A DNA stretch of 64,000 nt, taken from contig NZ_CM001514.1 of the NCBI RefSeq assembly GCF_000263715.2, positions 3,475,674-3,539,673 on the forward strand, in the 5' to 3' direction. The notes below the pieces were generated by a model, which was not told the DNA's origin, ran no database searches, and saw nothing but the letters and a program-made list of their open reading frames with translations. Source of the DNA: Pseudomonas synxantha BG33R. GTDB taxonomy: Bacteria > Pseudomonadota > Gammaproteobacteria > Pseudomonadales > Pseudomonadaceae. Positions 29,901-38,865 of this stretch are shown one piece after another; within the stretch, counting starts at the first letter, position 1, and each line of letters starts with the position of its first letter. Made by a program: the position numbers and the translations under genes.

Positions 29901-31213
29901 CAGGTTGGGAAGTTTCAGTCACCGCCAACCGCTTGCTCGGCGGTGTGCCCGACGCCTTACCCGCCTGGAAGCTAGACGACAAAACCTACGTGCTGCCGAT
30001 GGACGACATAAAAGTAAACGCGGGCGCTTCTTCTTACCCTTACACGATCAAGTACGAGGGCGACAGCTATGCCACCAGCTTTGACACCAAAGTAGGTGCA
30101 TGGGTAGCCGGTATAGGAATCGGGAAAGGAGCAAGCCCCCAATACTTCTGGAGAAGCGCGAAGAACACGTGGCAGAAGGGATCATTGGAGGAATATCGAA
30201 ATGCCAAGAAGATCGCCAATCACACTTTCAGGTTTGTCGAGTTCGTCCAGCCGGCCATTTTGCAGGCCCCCAAGAATGTCAGGCCAATTCCTAAAGACAT
30301 TCACTACTTCTGGGCCGGCGGCGACATACCTGATCACCTCGTCAAGAATATGGTGGCTAATAGAAAAAAAATGCCCGATTTCAAATCCACGGTACACGTC
30401 GACGCCGACACCCCAGCGTTATTCCAGGCCATCAAACTCAAGCTGGCGAAAGACGCACCTAGCGTTACCGTCCTGAACTTGCATGAAGACGACTTTTTCG
30501 AGCAACTGAAGAACACCGAGTTGTACTCATACTTTCGCCGGGGCCAGGGTCAGAACCTCGCCGCCAGCTCCGATGTGGCGCGCTACCCATTGATGAATAA
30601 ATACGGAGGCATTTATCTTGATACCGATGACCTGATCCAAGGTCACATCGGACCGATAGCATTGAAGGCCGATGACGGGGAAATCCTGGTCAGTACGCCG
30701 GTCGCTATTACTATCAACGATTACAAACCCTGCATTAATACGAGCAACTTCGCTACACAACCAAACAATCCGCTTATCGCGCAAGTGATCAGCGAGATGA
30801 ATCGCCGCTTCCCTGCAAACAAGGCCTATTTTAAGGCCAACCGCCCGATCGTCCCCAGAGACGCCCAGGGTGCGTACACGCTCACCCCGGAATTTCAAGC
30901 ATACGAAATCAAGGTTTTTGAAACGGTGGGCCCGCTCATGTTTGACGACGTATTGAAATCAACGCGCCCCGATCTTCACGACCTTGCCTTCGATGGCTAC
31001 AGCAAGGAACAGTGGTACGTCGATGGCAAAAAGATAACACCCGAGAAAGTGCTCGACGCCGGAACGGACTTTCGAGAATATTTTGAGCAAAAAGGCATTG
31101 TCTGGTCCGACGACCTCCAGCAGAACCTAACGGACGCCAGGCTTCGCTACTTGAGATTCAACAAGAACCTGAGCATCAAAGTCGGTAGCGAAAACTCCTG
31201 GATTGACACATAA
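26990..31213 (+). CDS. Large toxin-like protein with C-terminal TcdA/TcdB-type glycosyltransferase domain
   Basis: 1407 residues starting at ATG with AAGGAT upstream. The first ~740 residues are helical and unassigned. Two hydrophobic segments (about 744-765 and 780-807) could insert in membranes. A beta-rich region spans about 830-1080. The last ~300 residues resemble the clostridial glucosyltransferase domain (GT44). IHYFWAGG has W1108 in the place of TcdB W102. SSDVARYPLMNKYGG followed by YLDTDD has D1195, R1198, D1211 and D1213 at the same spacing as TcdB D270, R273, D286 and D288. No signal peptide, no autoprotease motif noticed. The 3' part looks AT-richer. Glycosylation of a host GTPase is inferred from the family. 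Confidence 0.85.
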   Translation: MHHLQNALAHLPLANSTALFHAPSPTLSITPPPLPLEGSTSDSDTEVLDNPTTLKRAFSDRCNWQALAANLGKLLTELREGSPADLADQQGVLESRLTSHLNTSTLPVCEGSTYAVRHNLAPTAQVKVGTFLSGSGLTTPKSFDDLLKLYHAATQHVHTHPLGNFSGAMSWPVPLEAKDKQTIIDLLNAPDPTLPDLPLVDRKGALGYLLSASNLSSNDFKFPARAVEMLLGSAKAQALGQAIQARLGGIATHTSINDYLLAAIQLGLDPQSMGTPARNSVGGFDLGQRALWNQPPSATIEGLSRHLVKEARTPAASAELAAHMLLARTAPEYLVKGIPPNVTYGSIPWTQLAIAAAKLEAQSPGCVLTMTYSEVLAAAEGLDVGTPLSQHIHREALCNWAIVNGHLKAEPTPTDTEMRAVQDAFSIQQKALQATALALATPIPMRENMGMDLLREKFPGVPDEVFKAKNLTKARLIKGRPGIFPGSHSMLDVVMHGDKVKNDDSEHWITKDTRIPIKQFCALSDSGALSVVDAFNQQYTPAMEAQEKGHTGMTQYLISTLPPQDRKNFEYGQLEFFHTNDYVIGPDFSTKSLIKKGHTLDVKITRDGQVNIYRIDTRAGSITKHNYLAHIYSPPYSRLDMRDANTLHRTVRFNPFEDEHTEQAKEKPTIAETPKVFDSDRTRYIAKVLTKRLDLLGKDLLEHARGTTSYDKTSAANKAIGEFFLNLIPFRSAIVNFMQGNIGDGLLDLGMDVMGLVTLGSAKAAHASKVLTKGVAGLKGAARTARFLGTVAIDVLNPLGGAGDLLKGISRWTWSKGKSAFNALKGASGSYDVLKAASTQHGLVAVGTSKVVGHDLEMGAVFRGGNWHAFDSVKGVPYGPPLKNFQPTVAAAAGEVKVLNKPSLLGYEAVIDPDLLQVKGMQNNVYVGPNNKEYIKIDNKLYASTVKDGQRVIQHPSAPHNDIKVKDLGSAGWEVSVTANRLLGGVPDALPAWKLDDKTYVLPMDDIKVNAGASSYPYTIKYEGDSYATSFDTKVGAWVAGIGIGKGASPQYFWRSAKNTWQKGSLEEYRNAKKIANHTFRFVEFVQPAILQAPKNVRPIPKDIHYFWAGGDIPDHLVKNMVANRKKMPDFKSTVHVDADTPALFQAIKLKLAKDAPSVTVLNLHEDDFFEQLKNTELYSYFRRGQGQNLAASSDVARYPLMNKYGGIYLDTDDLIQGHIGPIALKADDGEILVSTPVAITINDYKPCINTSNFATQPNNPLIAQVISEMNRRFPANKAYFKANRPIVPRDAQGAYTLTPEFQAYEIKVFETVGPLMFDDVLKSTRPDLHDLAFDGYSKEQWYVDGKKITPEKVLDAGTDFREYFEQKGIVWSDDLQQNLTDARLRYLRFNKNLSIKVGSENSWIDT

Positions 31214-31225
31214 CTTACAGTCACC

Positions 31226-31247
31226 AGCGCTGACCCTGCACAGCGCT
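31226..31247. terminator. Stem-loop between convergent genes
   Basis: AGCGCTG and CAGCGCT form a perfect 7-bp stem with an 8-base loop, at the end of the glycosyltransferase toxin gene and touching the stop of the convergent acetyltransferase gene. There is no T-run on either side. Confidence 0.4.
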
Positions 31248-31837
31248 CAAACCTCATTGAGTTCGGACTTGAACAACCGATACCAGAAAATTGCGACTTC
31301 GCGGGTTTGCGGATCAATCCCGCGATAACGCAGTTGATCGATCCCGCCCATCACATACCCGCAGCGCTCATACAGGCGGCAGGCACCCAGATTATTGTTC
31401 TGGGTTTCCAGCATCATGCCCGGGAGGTTTTTCTTGCGCGCCCAGAACTGCGCCACATCCAGCAGCGCCTTGGCCACGCCATGGCGTCGCGCCGGCAACA
31501 CCACGGCCAACTCATCAACATGCGCAAAACCGTTCCAGTTGGTGCTGACCACAATGTGCCCTACCGCACGGTCATCCAGGTAGGCCATGAAGATCGCACT
31601 GTCGGCGGCATCGCGAAAGCTGGCGAACTCTTCCGGGTCGATGCCATAGCATTTGCGATACGGCAGGACGCGCTCAACCGGCCATTGCTCGACGCGCTGG
31701 CCCATCTGCGGTACGCCATAGGCGCTAACCTCGAAACTGAAGTCATTGCCCCATACATAGGCGTCAAAACCTTCGTCGGCGACGCGCACACTGAGCCCTG
31801 GGTACTTCGGGTTCATCACAGCTTGCTGCATAAACAT
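31247..31837 (-). CDS. GNAT-family N-acetyltransferase
   Basis: 196 residues; the start at 31837 is chosen because AAGGG lies at good spacing. The acetyl-CoA binding region is VDELAVVLPARRHGVAKALLD, with the Q/R-x-x-G-x-A loop as RRHGVA around residues 120-130. The later NNLGACRLYERCGYVMGG motif is typical of GNAT enzymes and resembles streptothricin-type acetyltransferases. It starts two bases after the decarboxylase stop, so the pair is one operon. Acetylation of an amine related to the decarboxylase product is a guess. Confidence 0.85.
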   Translation of the reverse strand: MFMQQAVMNPKYPGLSVRVADEGFDAYVWGNDFSFEVSAYGVPQMGQRVEQWPVERVLPYRKCYGIDPEEFASFRDAADSAIFMAYLDDRAVGHIVVSTNWNGFAHVDELAVVLPARRHGVAKALLDVAQFWARKKNLPGMMLETQNNNLGACRLYERCGYVMGGIDQLRYRGIDPQTREVAIFWYRLFKSELNEV

Positions 31838-31839
31838 TC

Positions 31840-34095
31840 TTAACCCTTGATGCAATCGACGGTGTAACGACGGCCACTGCCATCATCTTCGTGTTGCAGC
31901 CCATGAACATCGGCGACAAAACCGGGGAAACTGCTATCGAACGTGCGGGCAAATGCCAGGTAGTCGATGATTGAACGCGTTGATTCAGTAAAGCGCTCGC
32001 CGGGCATTATCAATGGAATGCCCGGTGGATAAGGCACCAGCATTACGGCTGCGATGCGTCCTGGCAAGGCATCGATGGATACCGCTTCAACTTCGCCTCT
32101 GACCAGTTGGTCGTAGGCATCGGCGGGTTTCATCGCGATCTGCGGCAATACTGTGTACATGCGCTTGAGATGCTTGGCGGTGGCGTTGCTACGGTAACAG
32201 CTGTGCAACTGGTCGCAAAGATCGCGCAGGCCCAAGCCCTGATAACGTACCGGCCCCTGGGCGTACACCGAGGGCAAACAACTGGCCAGGCTGACGTTGG
32301 CATCGTAACTGCGCTTGAACTCCAGCAACTCGGTGAGCAAGGTGCTCCACTTGCCTTTGGTGATCCCCATGGAAAACAACACGAGGAACGAATAAAGCCC
32401 GGTTTTTTCCACCACGAGGCCGCGCTCCCAGAGAAACTTGCTGACCACCGCGGCGGGAATCCCACAATCGCTCAAGGCGCCACCTGCATTGAGGCCAGGC
32501 ATCACCAGGGTGACTTTGATCGGGTCCAGCAAGACATAATCTTCAGCCACATCGCCAAAGCCGTGCCAATCATCCTGGGGATGCAATAGCCAGTCCGCCG
32601 TGGCAACGCGGTCGATACCCGCCACCGATTGTGGCTGCCAGATCGAAAACCACCAATCCTCGGCAGCGATATGCTGGCGCAGGTTGGCCAGCGCGCGGCG
32701 GAAACTCAGGGCCTCGTCGAACATTTCCTGCAACAGCGAGCGCCCGGCGGGGCCTTCCATCATCGCCGAAGCGACATCCAGCGAAGCGATGATGCTGTAT
32801 TGCGGTGAAGTCGAGATGTGCATCATGAAGGCTTCGTTGAAACGGTCACGGTCCAGCTGCCGTGCGCCGCCATCCTGCACATGAATCATCGATGCCTGGC
32901 TGAATGCGGCCAGCAGTTTGTGGGTGGAGTGGGTGGTAAATACCAGCGGGCTGTCCGGTGTGCGCGAGGTGCCCATGCCATAGCGCCCGGCGAAAAACTC
33001 GTGAAATGCCGCATAGGCATACCAGGCTTCGTCGAAGTGCAGCACCTCTACGCTATTACCCAATTGCTGCTTGATCAGTTCGGCGTTGTAGCACAGGCCG
33101 TCGTAGGTGGAATTGGTCACCACCGCCAGCTTCACCTTGGGTGGCCGGCCATATGCCAACGGGCTGGCGTCGATCTTGGCGCGGATTGATTCGGGGCTGA
33201 ATTCACTCAAGGGGATCGGGCCGATGATCCCCAGTTCGTTGCGCTCCGGGCACAGATACAGCGGGATCGCGCCGGTCATGATGATCGAGTGCAGCACTGA
33301 CTTGTGGCAGTTGCGGTCCACCAACACCAGGTCGTCGCGACCGACCATGGAATGCCAGACGATCTTGTTGGCGGTGGAGGTGCCATTGATGACGAAGAAG
33401 GTATGGTCGGCGCCAAAGTTGCGCGCGGCGCGGGCCTCGGCTTCGGCCAGGGGCCCGGTATGATCGAGCAGCGAGCCCAGTTCAGGGACAGAAACAGACA
33501 AGTCCGAGCGCAGGGTGTTCTCCCCGAAGAACTGGTGAAACGCCTGCCCCACCGGGCTTTTACGATACGCCACGCCACCGCCATGGCCAGGGGTGTGCCA
33601 GGAATAATTGGAATCGGCGGTGTGCTGCACCAAGGCCTTGAAGAACGGCGGTAACAGGCCGTCCAGGTAAGTGCGGGCAGAGCGGGCGACCTGGCGCGCC
33701 AGGAACGGCACGGTGTCTTCGAACAGATAAAGAATGCCGCGTAGCTGGTTAAGCTCGCTCATCGCATCGGCCGGCGCGTTTTCAAGGGTGACTTGCTCAC
33801 CCAGGGCAAAGATCGGCAGGTTGGGTGCCCTTACCCGCGCCAGGCGGATCAGCTCGACCATGTTTTGCAGCAGGTGGGTATTTTCCCCGGCGCCTTCTGC
33901 TGCGATCAACATGCACGCCAAACCATGATGGGTGGAGGCCACCAACCGCCCTTCGGCGTAATCCACCGCAGAAAATATACTGAAGCCCTCTTGTTCCAAC
34001 TCCCTGGCGATGCCTCGAACCCGGTCACCGGCAACGGTGTCGGCCTTGATGTCACGGTGCACGATAAGAATAGGGAACTTGAGGTCTTTGTACAT
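31840..34095 (-). CDS. ldcA: Lysine/ornithine/arginine decarboxylase (fold type I, PLP)
   Basis: A 751-residue biodegradative-type decarboxylase forming a diamine from a basic amino acid. It has an N-terminal response-regulator-like wing domain (about 1-130), a PLP core with the Schiff-base lysine K393 in STHKLLAAFSQAS, the PLP-site stretch HFDEAWYAYAAFH, and a C-terminal domain. Gene order with dnaQ and rnhA matches PA1818 (ldcA) in P. aeruginosa, where the enzyme acts on lysine. Substrate choice between lysine, arginine and ornithine is not provable from sequence. GGAG lies 13 bases before the ATG. Confidence 0.88.
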   Translation of the reverse strand: MYKDLKFPILIVHRDIKADTVAGDRVRGIARELEQEGFSIFSAVDYAEGRLVASTHHGLACMLIAAEGAGENTHLLQNMVELIRLARVRAPNLPIFALGEQVTLENAPADAMSELNQLRGILYLFEDTVPFLARQVARSARTYLDGLLPPFFKALVQHTADSNYSWHTPGHGGGVAYRKSPVGQAFHQFFGENTLRSDLSVSVPELGSLLDHTGPLAEAEARAARNFGADHTFFVINGTSTANKIVWHSMVGRDDLVLVDRNCHKSVLHSIIMTGAIPLYLCPERNELGIIGPIPLSEFSPESIRAKIDASPLAYGRPPKVKLAVVTNSTYDGLCYNAELIKQQLGNSVEVLHFDEAWYAYAAFHEFFAGRYGMGTSRTPDSPLVFTTHSTHKLLAAFSQASMIHVQDGGARQLDRDRFNEAFMMHISTSPQYSIIASLDVASAMMEGPAGRSLLQEMFDEALSFRRALANLRQHIAAEDWWFSIWQPQSVAGIDRVATADWLLHPQDDWHGFGDVAEDYVLLDPIKVTLVMPGLNAGGALSDCGIPAAVVSKFLWERGLVVEKTGLYSFLVLFSMGITKGKWSTLLTELLEFKRSYDANVSLASCLPSVYAQGPVRYQGLGLRDLCDQLHSCYRSNATAKHLKRMYTVLPQIAMKPADAYDQLVRGEVEAVSIDALPGRIAAVMLVPYPPGIPLIMPGERFTESTRSIIDYLAFARTFDSSFPGFVADVHGLQHEDDGSGRRYTVDCIKG

Positions 34096-34200
34096 GAGCG
34101 CTCTTACTCCGGAGGGCTTTGCACTCAGGGTAGAAGCTGGAAGCGAATGTGGCGAATGAAGATTTGGCAGCCCATCAAGATCAACTGCACTGCCCCGTGC

Positions 34201-34947
34201 TTATTGTTGCGTCAATTGAGTCCACAACGCCGGCGCACCCGCCGCCTTGGCAATCGCTTCCAACCGCGCCACGTGCTCGGCCAGGTCCTGCTCGCTGGCG
34301 CGGATGATTGGCGTCGGCTTGCGATCGGCCGGCAGGCGGCGGATTTCCGAAGGGCGATTGCCGGAGCCTTCCGCCGAACCACTGCCATCGGACGCATTAC
34401 CAGCCAGGGACAGGCTGGTTTGCCCGCCGGTCATGGTCAGGTAAACGTCGGCCAGGATCTCGGAGTCGAGCAAGGCGCCGTGCAGCTCACGGCCGGAGTT
34501 ATCGACGCCATAGCGTTTGCACAAGGCATCGAGGCTGTTGCGCTGGCCCGGGTGACGCTCACGGGCCATCATCAAGGTATCGAGGATGGTGCAGTGCTGG
34601 GAAATGTCCGCACGGTCCGTCTGCCCCATCAGGGCAAATTCGTTGTTGATGAAGCCGATGTCGAACGCTGCGTTATGGATGATCAACTGGGCGCCGTTGA
34701 TGAACTCGAAGAACTCATCGGCCACTTCAGCAAAGCGCGGCTTGCCCTTGAGGAACTCGTCGGTGATGCCGTGGACGCCGATCGCGCCTTCGTCACTGTC
34801 ACGATCCGGTTGCAGGTAAACGTGGAAGTGGCGGCCGGTCAACCGGCGCCCCATCAGTTCGACGCAGCCGATTTCGATGATCCGGTGACCATCGGTCACC
34901 GGCATGCCGGTGGTTTCGGTATCGAGTACAACAGATCGGATGGCCAT
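34201..34947 (-). CDS. dnaQ: DNA polymerase III epsilon subunit (3'-5' proofreading exonuclease)
   Basis: 248 residues. The exonuclease DEDDh residues are visible: DTETTG (residues 9-14), the HNAAFDIGF block with Asp, and HGALLDSEILADVY with the late His and Asp. The C-terminal tail (about 190-248) carries the polymerase-alpha contact. It sits 78 bp downstream of rnhA on the same strand, the standard rnhA-dnaQ pair of gammaproteobacteria. Confidence 0.96.
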   Translation of the reverse strand: MAIRSVVLDTETTGMPVTDGHRIIEIGCVELMGRRLTGRHFHVYLQPDRDSDEGAIGVHGITDEFLKGKPRFAEVADEFFEFINGAQLIIHNAAFDIGFINNEFALMGQTDRADISQHCTILDTLMMARERHPGQRNSLDALCKRYGVDNSGRELHGALLDSEILADVYLTMTGGQTSLSLAGNASDGSGSAEGSGNRPSEIRRLPADRKPTPIIRASEQDLAEHVARLEAIAKAAGAPALWTQLTQQ

Positions 34948-35025
34948 CAGGGTTCAGCTCTCAACGGTGTGGTGTGCAATGTGATGTGGTGAATCAAAGG
35001 GCGCGATGTTAACACGTGGGCTGAT

Positions 35026-35478
35026 TCAGCTCTGCTTGTAGCCGCGCACTTCATCCACACCACGATTGGCCAACTGGTCGGCGCGTTCGTTGCCAGGGTG
35101 GCCGATGTGCCCACGCACCCATTTCCAGGTGATGTCGTGACGGTTGCATTGCTCATCGAGCAATTGCCACAGGTCGGCATTCTTGACCGGCTCCTTGGCC
35201 GCCGTCTTCCAACCGCGCTTCTTCCAGTTGACCATCCACTCGTTGATGCCCTTCATCACGTATTGCGAGTCGGTCACCAGCAGCACGTTGCAGCGCCGCT
35301 TGAGTTCTTCCAGGCCACGAATAGCGCCCATCAGCTCCATGCGGTTATTGGTGGTGTTGGCTTCACCGCCCCACAGTTCCTTCTCCACGCCCTTGCACAC
35401 CAGCAAGGCGCCCCAACCGCCGGGGCCGGGGTTGCCCTTGCAGGCGCCATCGGTGAAGAGTTCTACGCTATCGGTCAT
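35026..35478 (-). CDS. rnhA: Ribonuclease HI
   Basis: 150 residues; degrades RNA in RNA-DNA hybrids. Catalytic residues are in place: D10 in [15 protein letters not shown]48 in [14 protein letters not shown]70 in VTDSQYV and the late Asp in GNERADQLA. Length and motifs match the E. coli type. Upstream is the methyltransferase gene, downstream dnaQ, all on one strand. Confidence 0.97.
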   Translation of the reverse strand: MTDSVELFTDGACKGNPGPGGWGALLVCKGVEKELWGGEANTTNNRMELMGAIRGLEELKRRCNVLLVTDSQYVMKGINEWMVNWKKRGWKTAAKEPVKNADLWQLLDEQCNRHDITWKWVRGHIGHPGNERADQLANRGVDEVRGYKQS

Positions 35479-35563
35479 CGGTTGTATCCATCAAAACGGG
35501 CTGGCGGTAATCGACCGACAGTATCCCGAGGCCGGACAAATCGGCCTGAAATCAAAAAAGGGT

Positions 35564-36322
35564 TCAGCGTTCGCTTTGCTTGCGGTTGACCTTGGCCATC
35601 GGCATCGGCACGAGCTTGCCAATGGGCTGGCGCGCAACCTGACGCACCGGCCGCAACCCGACCACGATCTTGCGCGCTACCAGTAGATAGAAGCCGCCGC
35701 CGGATAATTGCCAGGCACCCGCACGGCGTTCCCAGCCGGCCAGGCGGCCCTGCCACTTGGCTGTTGCAAGCGGCGGACGATAGCACCCGAAGCGACGTTT
35801 CTCCAGCGCAAAGCCCAGCAGGTTCAGCCAGTCTCCCACCCGCGATGGCGAGATGCAGCGCGCCTGACGCAGGCCATCACGGGCGAACACACGGCGCAAG
35901 CCCCAGCTGCTCCAGGGGTTGATACCGACAATCAGCAAATGGCCACCTGGGCGCACGCTGCTCGCGGCTTCGCGCAGCAACCCATGGGGCGACAGGCAGA
36001 AATCCAGGCCATGCTGCAGCACTACCACATCAGCGGCGTGCTCGCTCAAGGGCCAGGCCTGTTCCTCACAGACGATTTCCACCCCCGGTAGCGGCGCGCC
36101 CAGGCGAACATTGCGTTGCACCTGAGGCGCCGAAGGCGGCGTCTGGGCCGAGGGGCCGTAATGCACCAGATAGCCGCCAAAGAACCGGCCCAGCTCGTCG
36201 TCGAGCATACGCCGCTCTTCGTCCAGCAGAAATTGCCCAATCGGCCCGGACAACCATTCACGAGCCGAACTGATCAGGGCCAGCCACTCAGGATCGGCCT
36301 GGGCGAACGCTTTATCAGTCAT
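35564..36322 (-). CDS. Class I SAM-dependent methyltransferase
   Basis: 252 residues from ATG at 36322 (MTDKAFAQ), preceded by GGAG at six bases; an ATG 12 bases earlier is less well placed. The Rossmann-like methyltransferase pattern is seen: the strand ending [11 protein letters not shown], the acidic turn and motif [14 protein letters not shown], and post-motif [15 protein letters not shown]. It is conserved between rnhA and gloB in Pseudomonas (PA1814 position). The substrate is unknown; some annotate it as a UbiE/BioC-like enzyme. Divergent from gloB with a 65-bp shared promoter region. Confidence 0.85.
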   Translation of the reverse strand: MTDKAFAQADPEWLALISSAREWLSGPIGQFLLDEERRMLDDELGRFFGGYLVHYGPSAQTPPSAPQVQRNVRLGAPLPGVEIVCEEQAWPLSEHAADVVVLQHGLDFCLSPHGLLREAASSVRPGGHLLIVGINPWSSWGLRRVFARDGLRQARCISPSRVGDWLNLLGFALEKRRFGCYRPPLATAKWQGRLAGWERRAGAWQLSGGGFYLLVARKIVVGLRPVRQVARQPIGKLVPMPMAKVNRKQSER

Positions 36323-36387
36323 TGCATTCTCCAACTCGCCTAGACGTTCTAAGATGCACCAATGTGTTCAGCTTGGCGAATCGAAGA

Positions 36388-37155
36388 ATGATACAGATCA
36401 GTGCCCTACCCGCCTTCACCGACAACTACATCTGGTTGTTACAAGACCCTTCCACCCTGCGCTGCGCCGTAGTCGACCCGGGCGATGCCGCGCCGGTGCT
36501 GGCCTGGCTCAAGCACAACACCGAGTGGACCCTCAGCGACATCCTGGTCACCCACCATCACCATGATCATGTGGGCGGTGTCGAGCAACTGAAAAATACC
36601 ACCGGCGCCAAGGTTTACGGCCCGGCCAATGAAAAGATTCCGGCGCGGGATGTAGCCCTGCACGACAATGACCGCATCAACGTGCTGGGCTGGGACTTCG
36701 ACGTGTACGCCGTGCCGGGGCACACGCTGGGGCATATCGCCTTTTATCACCAGGGCGTGTTGTTGTGTGGCGATACGCTGTTCGCTGCCGGCTGCGGCCG
36801 CCTGTTCGAGGGCACGCCGGAGCAGATGCATGCCTCCCTGCAGCGCCTGGCCGCCCTGCCTGCCGATACACTTGTGTACTGCACCCATGAATACACACAA
36901 AGCAACCTAAAGTTTGCCCAGGCCGTTGAACCGGACAACACCGATATCGCCGAACGGGTGGAAAATGTTGCCCAACTCCGCGCCCGTGGCGAGATCACGC
37001 TGCCTTCGAGCCTGGCGCTGGAAAAACTCACGAATCCCTTTTTGCGCACCGCTGAAACATCCGTTAAACAAAAAGCGGACGAACGGAATGGCCGCGACAA
37101 CCGCTCTGGGGCCGAGGTGTTTGCTAGCTTGAGGGCTTGGAAAGATAAGTTCTAA
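36388..37155 (+). CDS. gloB: Hydroxyacylglutathione hydrolase (glyoxalase II)
   Basis: 255 residues; hydrolyses S-lactoylglutathione to lactate and glutathione, the second step of methylglyoxal detoxification. The metallo-beta-lactamase motif THHHHDH is at about residues 53-59. Further metal ligands lie in [14 protein letters not shown] and CTHEYT. The C-terminal glutathione-binding part includes NPFLRT. ATG 36388 is preferred because [14 protein letters not shown] is the family N-terminus. Confidence 0.95.
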   Translation: MIQISALPAFTDNYIWLLQDPSTLRCAVVDPGDAAPVLAWLKHNTEWTLSDILVTHHHHDHVGGVEQLKNTTGAKVYGPANEKIPARDVALHDNDRINVLGWDFDVYAVPGHTLGHIAFYHQGVLLCGDTLFAAGCGRLFEGTPEQMHASLQRLAALPADTLVYCTHEYTQSNLKFAQAVEPDNTDIAERVENVAQLRARGEITLPSSLALEKLTNPFLRTAETSVKQKADERNGRDNRSGAEVFASLRAWKDKF

Positions 37156-37253
37156 GAGGATGCAATCTGATACGTAATTTCTGAATGGTTGACCGGAACC
37201 AAAGCGCTTTCTAGAATCGCCCGACATTTTTGCCCGGAACTTACTTCCAGCCA

Positions 37254-38654
37254 ATGTCGTCATCTATTCGTAAATCCATTTCTTCAGACGCATTGACCCG
37301 CTTGGCTCAAGCCGTGGCGGTGGCCGTTTCCGCAACTCTGGCGGGCTGCCAATCGACTAATTACGCTGCACAATCCACCGTGCAACCCAAACCCAATCTT
37401 GCTGCCAAGATCAAGCAAAAACCTATTTGGCTATCAGAGAAGCCCAGCCCCGAAGTGCCCCAGGATGTCTGGGAACGCATGCGTCGGGGCTTTCAATTGC
37501 AGGACGGTGTAGGCGTCAACCCACGCATCGAGCAACAGCGTCTGTGGTTCGCCAGCAACCCGTCCTTTCTGGAGAACGCCGGTGAACGCGGCAGCCTCTA
37601 CATTCATTACATCGTCGAACGCCTTGAAGAACGCAACATGCCTCTGGAGCTGGCCCTGCTGCCAGTGATTGAAAGTGCCTACAACCCGATGGCTTATTCG
37701 CGCAGCGATGCGGTCGGCTTGTGGCAGTTCATTCCCTCCACCGGGCGCTACTTCAACCTGCGCCAGACCCGTGCCTACGACGGCCGCCGCGACATCACCG
37801 CCTCCACCACCGCCGCCCTGGACTATCTGACGCGTCTGCATGACATGTTCAACGGCGACTGGCTGCTGGCCCTGGCGGCTTATAACGCCGGCGAAGGTAC
37901 GGTCAGCCGGGCGATCGAGCGCAACGAAAAGCTCGGCCTGCCCACCGATTACTGGAACCTGCCCCTGCCCCAGGAAACCAAGGACTATGTGCCCAAGTTC
38001 CTGGCCCTGTCCCAGGTGGTTCTGGCGCCAGAGGCCTACGGCGTCAACCTGAACCCGATTGCCAACACGCCGTACTTCGAAGTGGTTGAAGTCAAGCAAA
38101 GCATGGACCTGTCACGGGTTGCCGCGTTGGCCGAGATCGACGAAGACGAACTGTTCCAGCTCAACCCGGCCCTGAAACAACGCACCACCCTGGACGGCCC
38201 CCAGCATTTGCTGGTGCCGACCTCCAAGGCGCAGCTGCTCACCAGCACCCTTTCGACGATGAAGCCGGAAGAATTGCTGAGCATGCGCCCCAAGAAGCCG
38301 GTGTTCGACGAAGTCGAGACCAAGTCGGTGGCCGGGCGTACCCGCAGCTACAAGGTGCGCAGTGGCGATAACCTTACCTTGATCGCCAAGGCCAACAAGG
38401 TCGACGTGCATGACCTGCAACGCTGGAACAAGCTCAACGGCCAGGCACTCAAGGTCGGCCAGACCCTGGTGATGCAGGATACCCGCAAGGCCGTCGCGAA
38501 AAAACCGGTGCAGTACAAGGTCAAGAAAGGCGACTCGTTGTACATGGTCGCCAAGCGTTTCAACGTTGAGATGCAACATCTCAAGCGTTGGAACCCACGC
38601 ACCGGCCAGGCACTGAAACCGGGGCAAATGCTGGTGGTGTCGGGGCCAAGATAA
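37254..38654 (+). CDS. mltD: Membrane-bound lytic murein transglycosylase D with LysM repeats
   Basis: A 466-residue lipoprotein. The signal peptide ends in the lipobox LAGC (about residues 28-31). The Slt-type transglycosylase domain (about 100-250) has the catalytic Glu in LPVIESAYNPMAYS and the later GLWQFIPSTGRYF and ALAAYNAGEG motifs. Two C-terminal LysM peptidoglycan-binding repeats begin YKVRSGDNLTLIAK and YKVKKGDSLYMVAK. It cleaves glycan strands in the periplasm. Gene order gloB-mltD-npp is conserved in pseudomonads. Confidence 0.95.
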   Translation: MSSSIRKSISSDALTRLAQAVAVAVSATLAGCQSTNYAAQSTVQPKPNLAAKIKQKPIWLSEKPSPEVPQDVWERMRRGFQLQDGVGVNPRIEQQRLWFASNPSFLENAGERGSLYIHYIVERLEERNMPLELALLPVIESAYNPMAYSRSDAVGLWQFIPSTGRYFNLRQTRAYDGRRDITASTTAALDYLTRLHDMFNGDWLLALAAYNAGEGTVSRAIERNEKLGLPTDYWNLPLPQETKDYVPKFLALSQVVLAPEAYGVNLNPIANTPYFEVVEVKQSMDLSRVAALAEIDEDELFQLNPALKQRTTLDGPQHLLVPTSKAQLLTSTLSTMKPEELLSMRPKKPVFDEVETKSVAGRTRSYKVRSGDNLTLIAKANKVDVHDLQRWNKLNGQALKVGQTLVMQDTRKAVAKKPVQYKVKKGDSLYMVAKRFNVEMQHLKRWNPRTGQALKPGQMLVVSGPR

Positions 38655-38679
38655 GGCCCTCAAGAACACCGAGGAGCTA

Positions 38680-38770
38680 ATGTAGGAGGGGGCTTGCTCC
38701 CGATAGCGATGTGTCAGCCAGCCTGGTATTGACTGACACACCGCTATCGGGAGCAAGCCCCCTCCCACAT
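38680..38770. repeat. REPIN (inverted REP pair)
   Basis: GGAGGGGGCTTGCTCCCGAT and its mirror ATCGGGAGCAAGCCCCCTCC lie about 30 bp apart, with an inner inverted repeat GTGTCAG...CTGACAC. The whole 91 bp can fold into one long hairpin. It lies between mltD and the importer operon. Confidence 0.9.
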
Positions 38771-38865
38771 CGGCCTATAGCCAATTTCAAGATGCTTTTT
38801 CCAACCGGAACAAGCTGTTACTGTACCGATCATAAAGCCCAAGCCGCCTGGATCGGATCTCTGAC

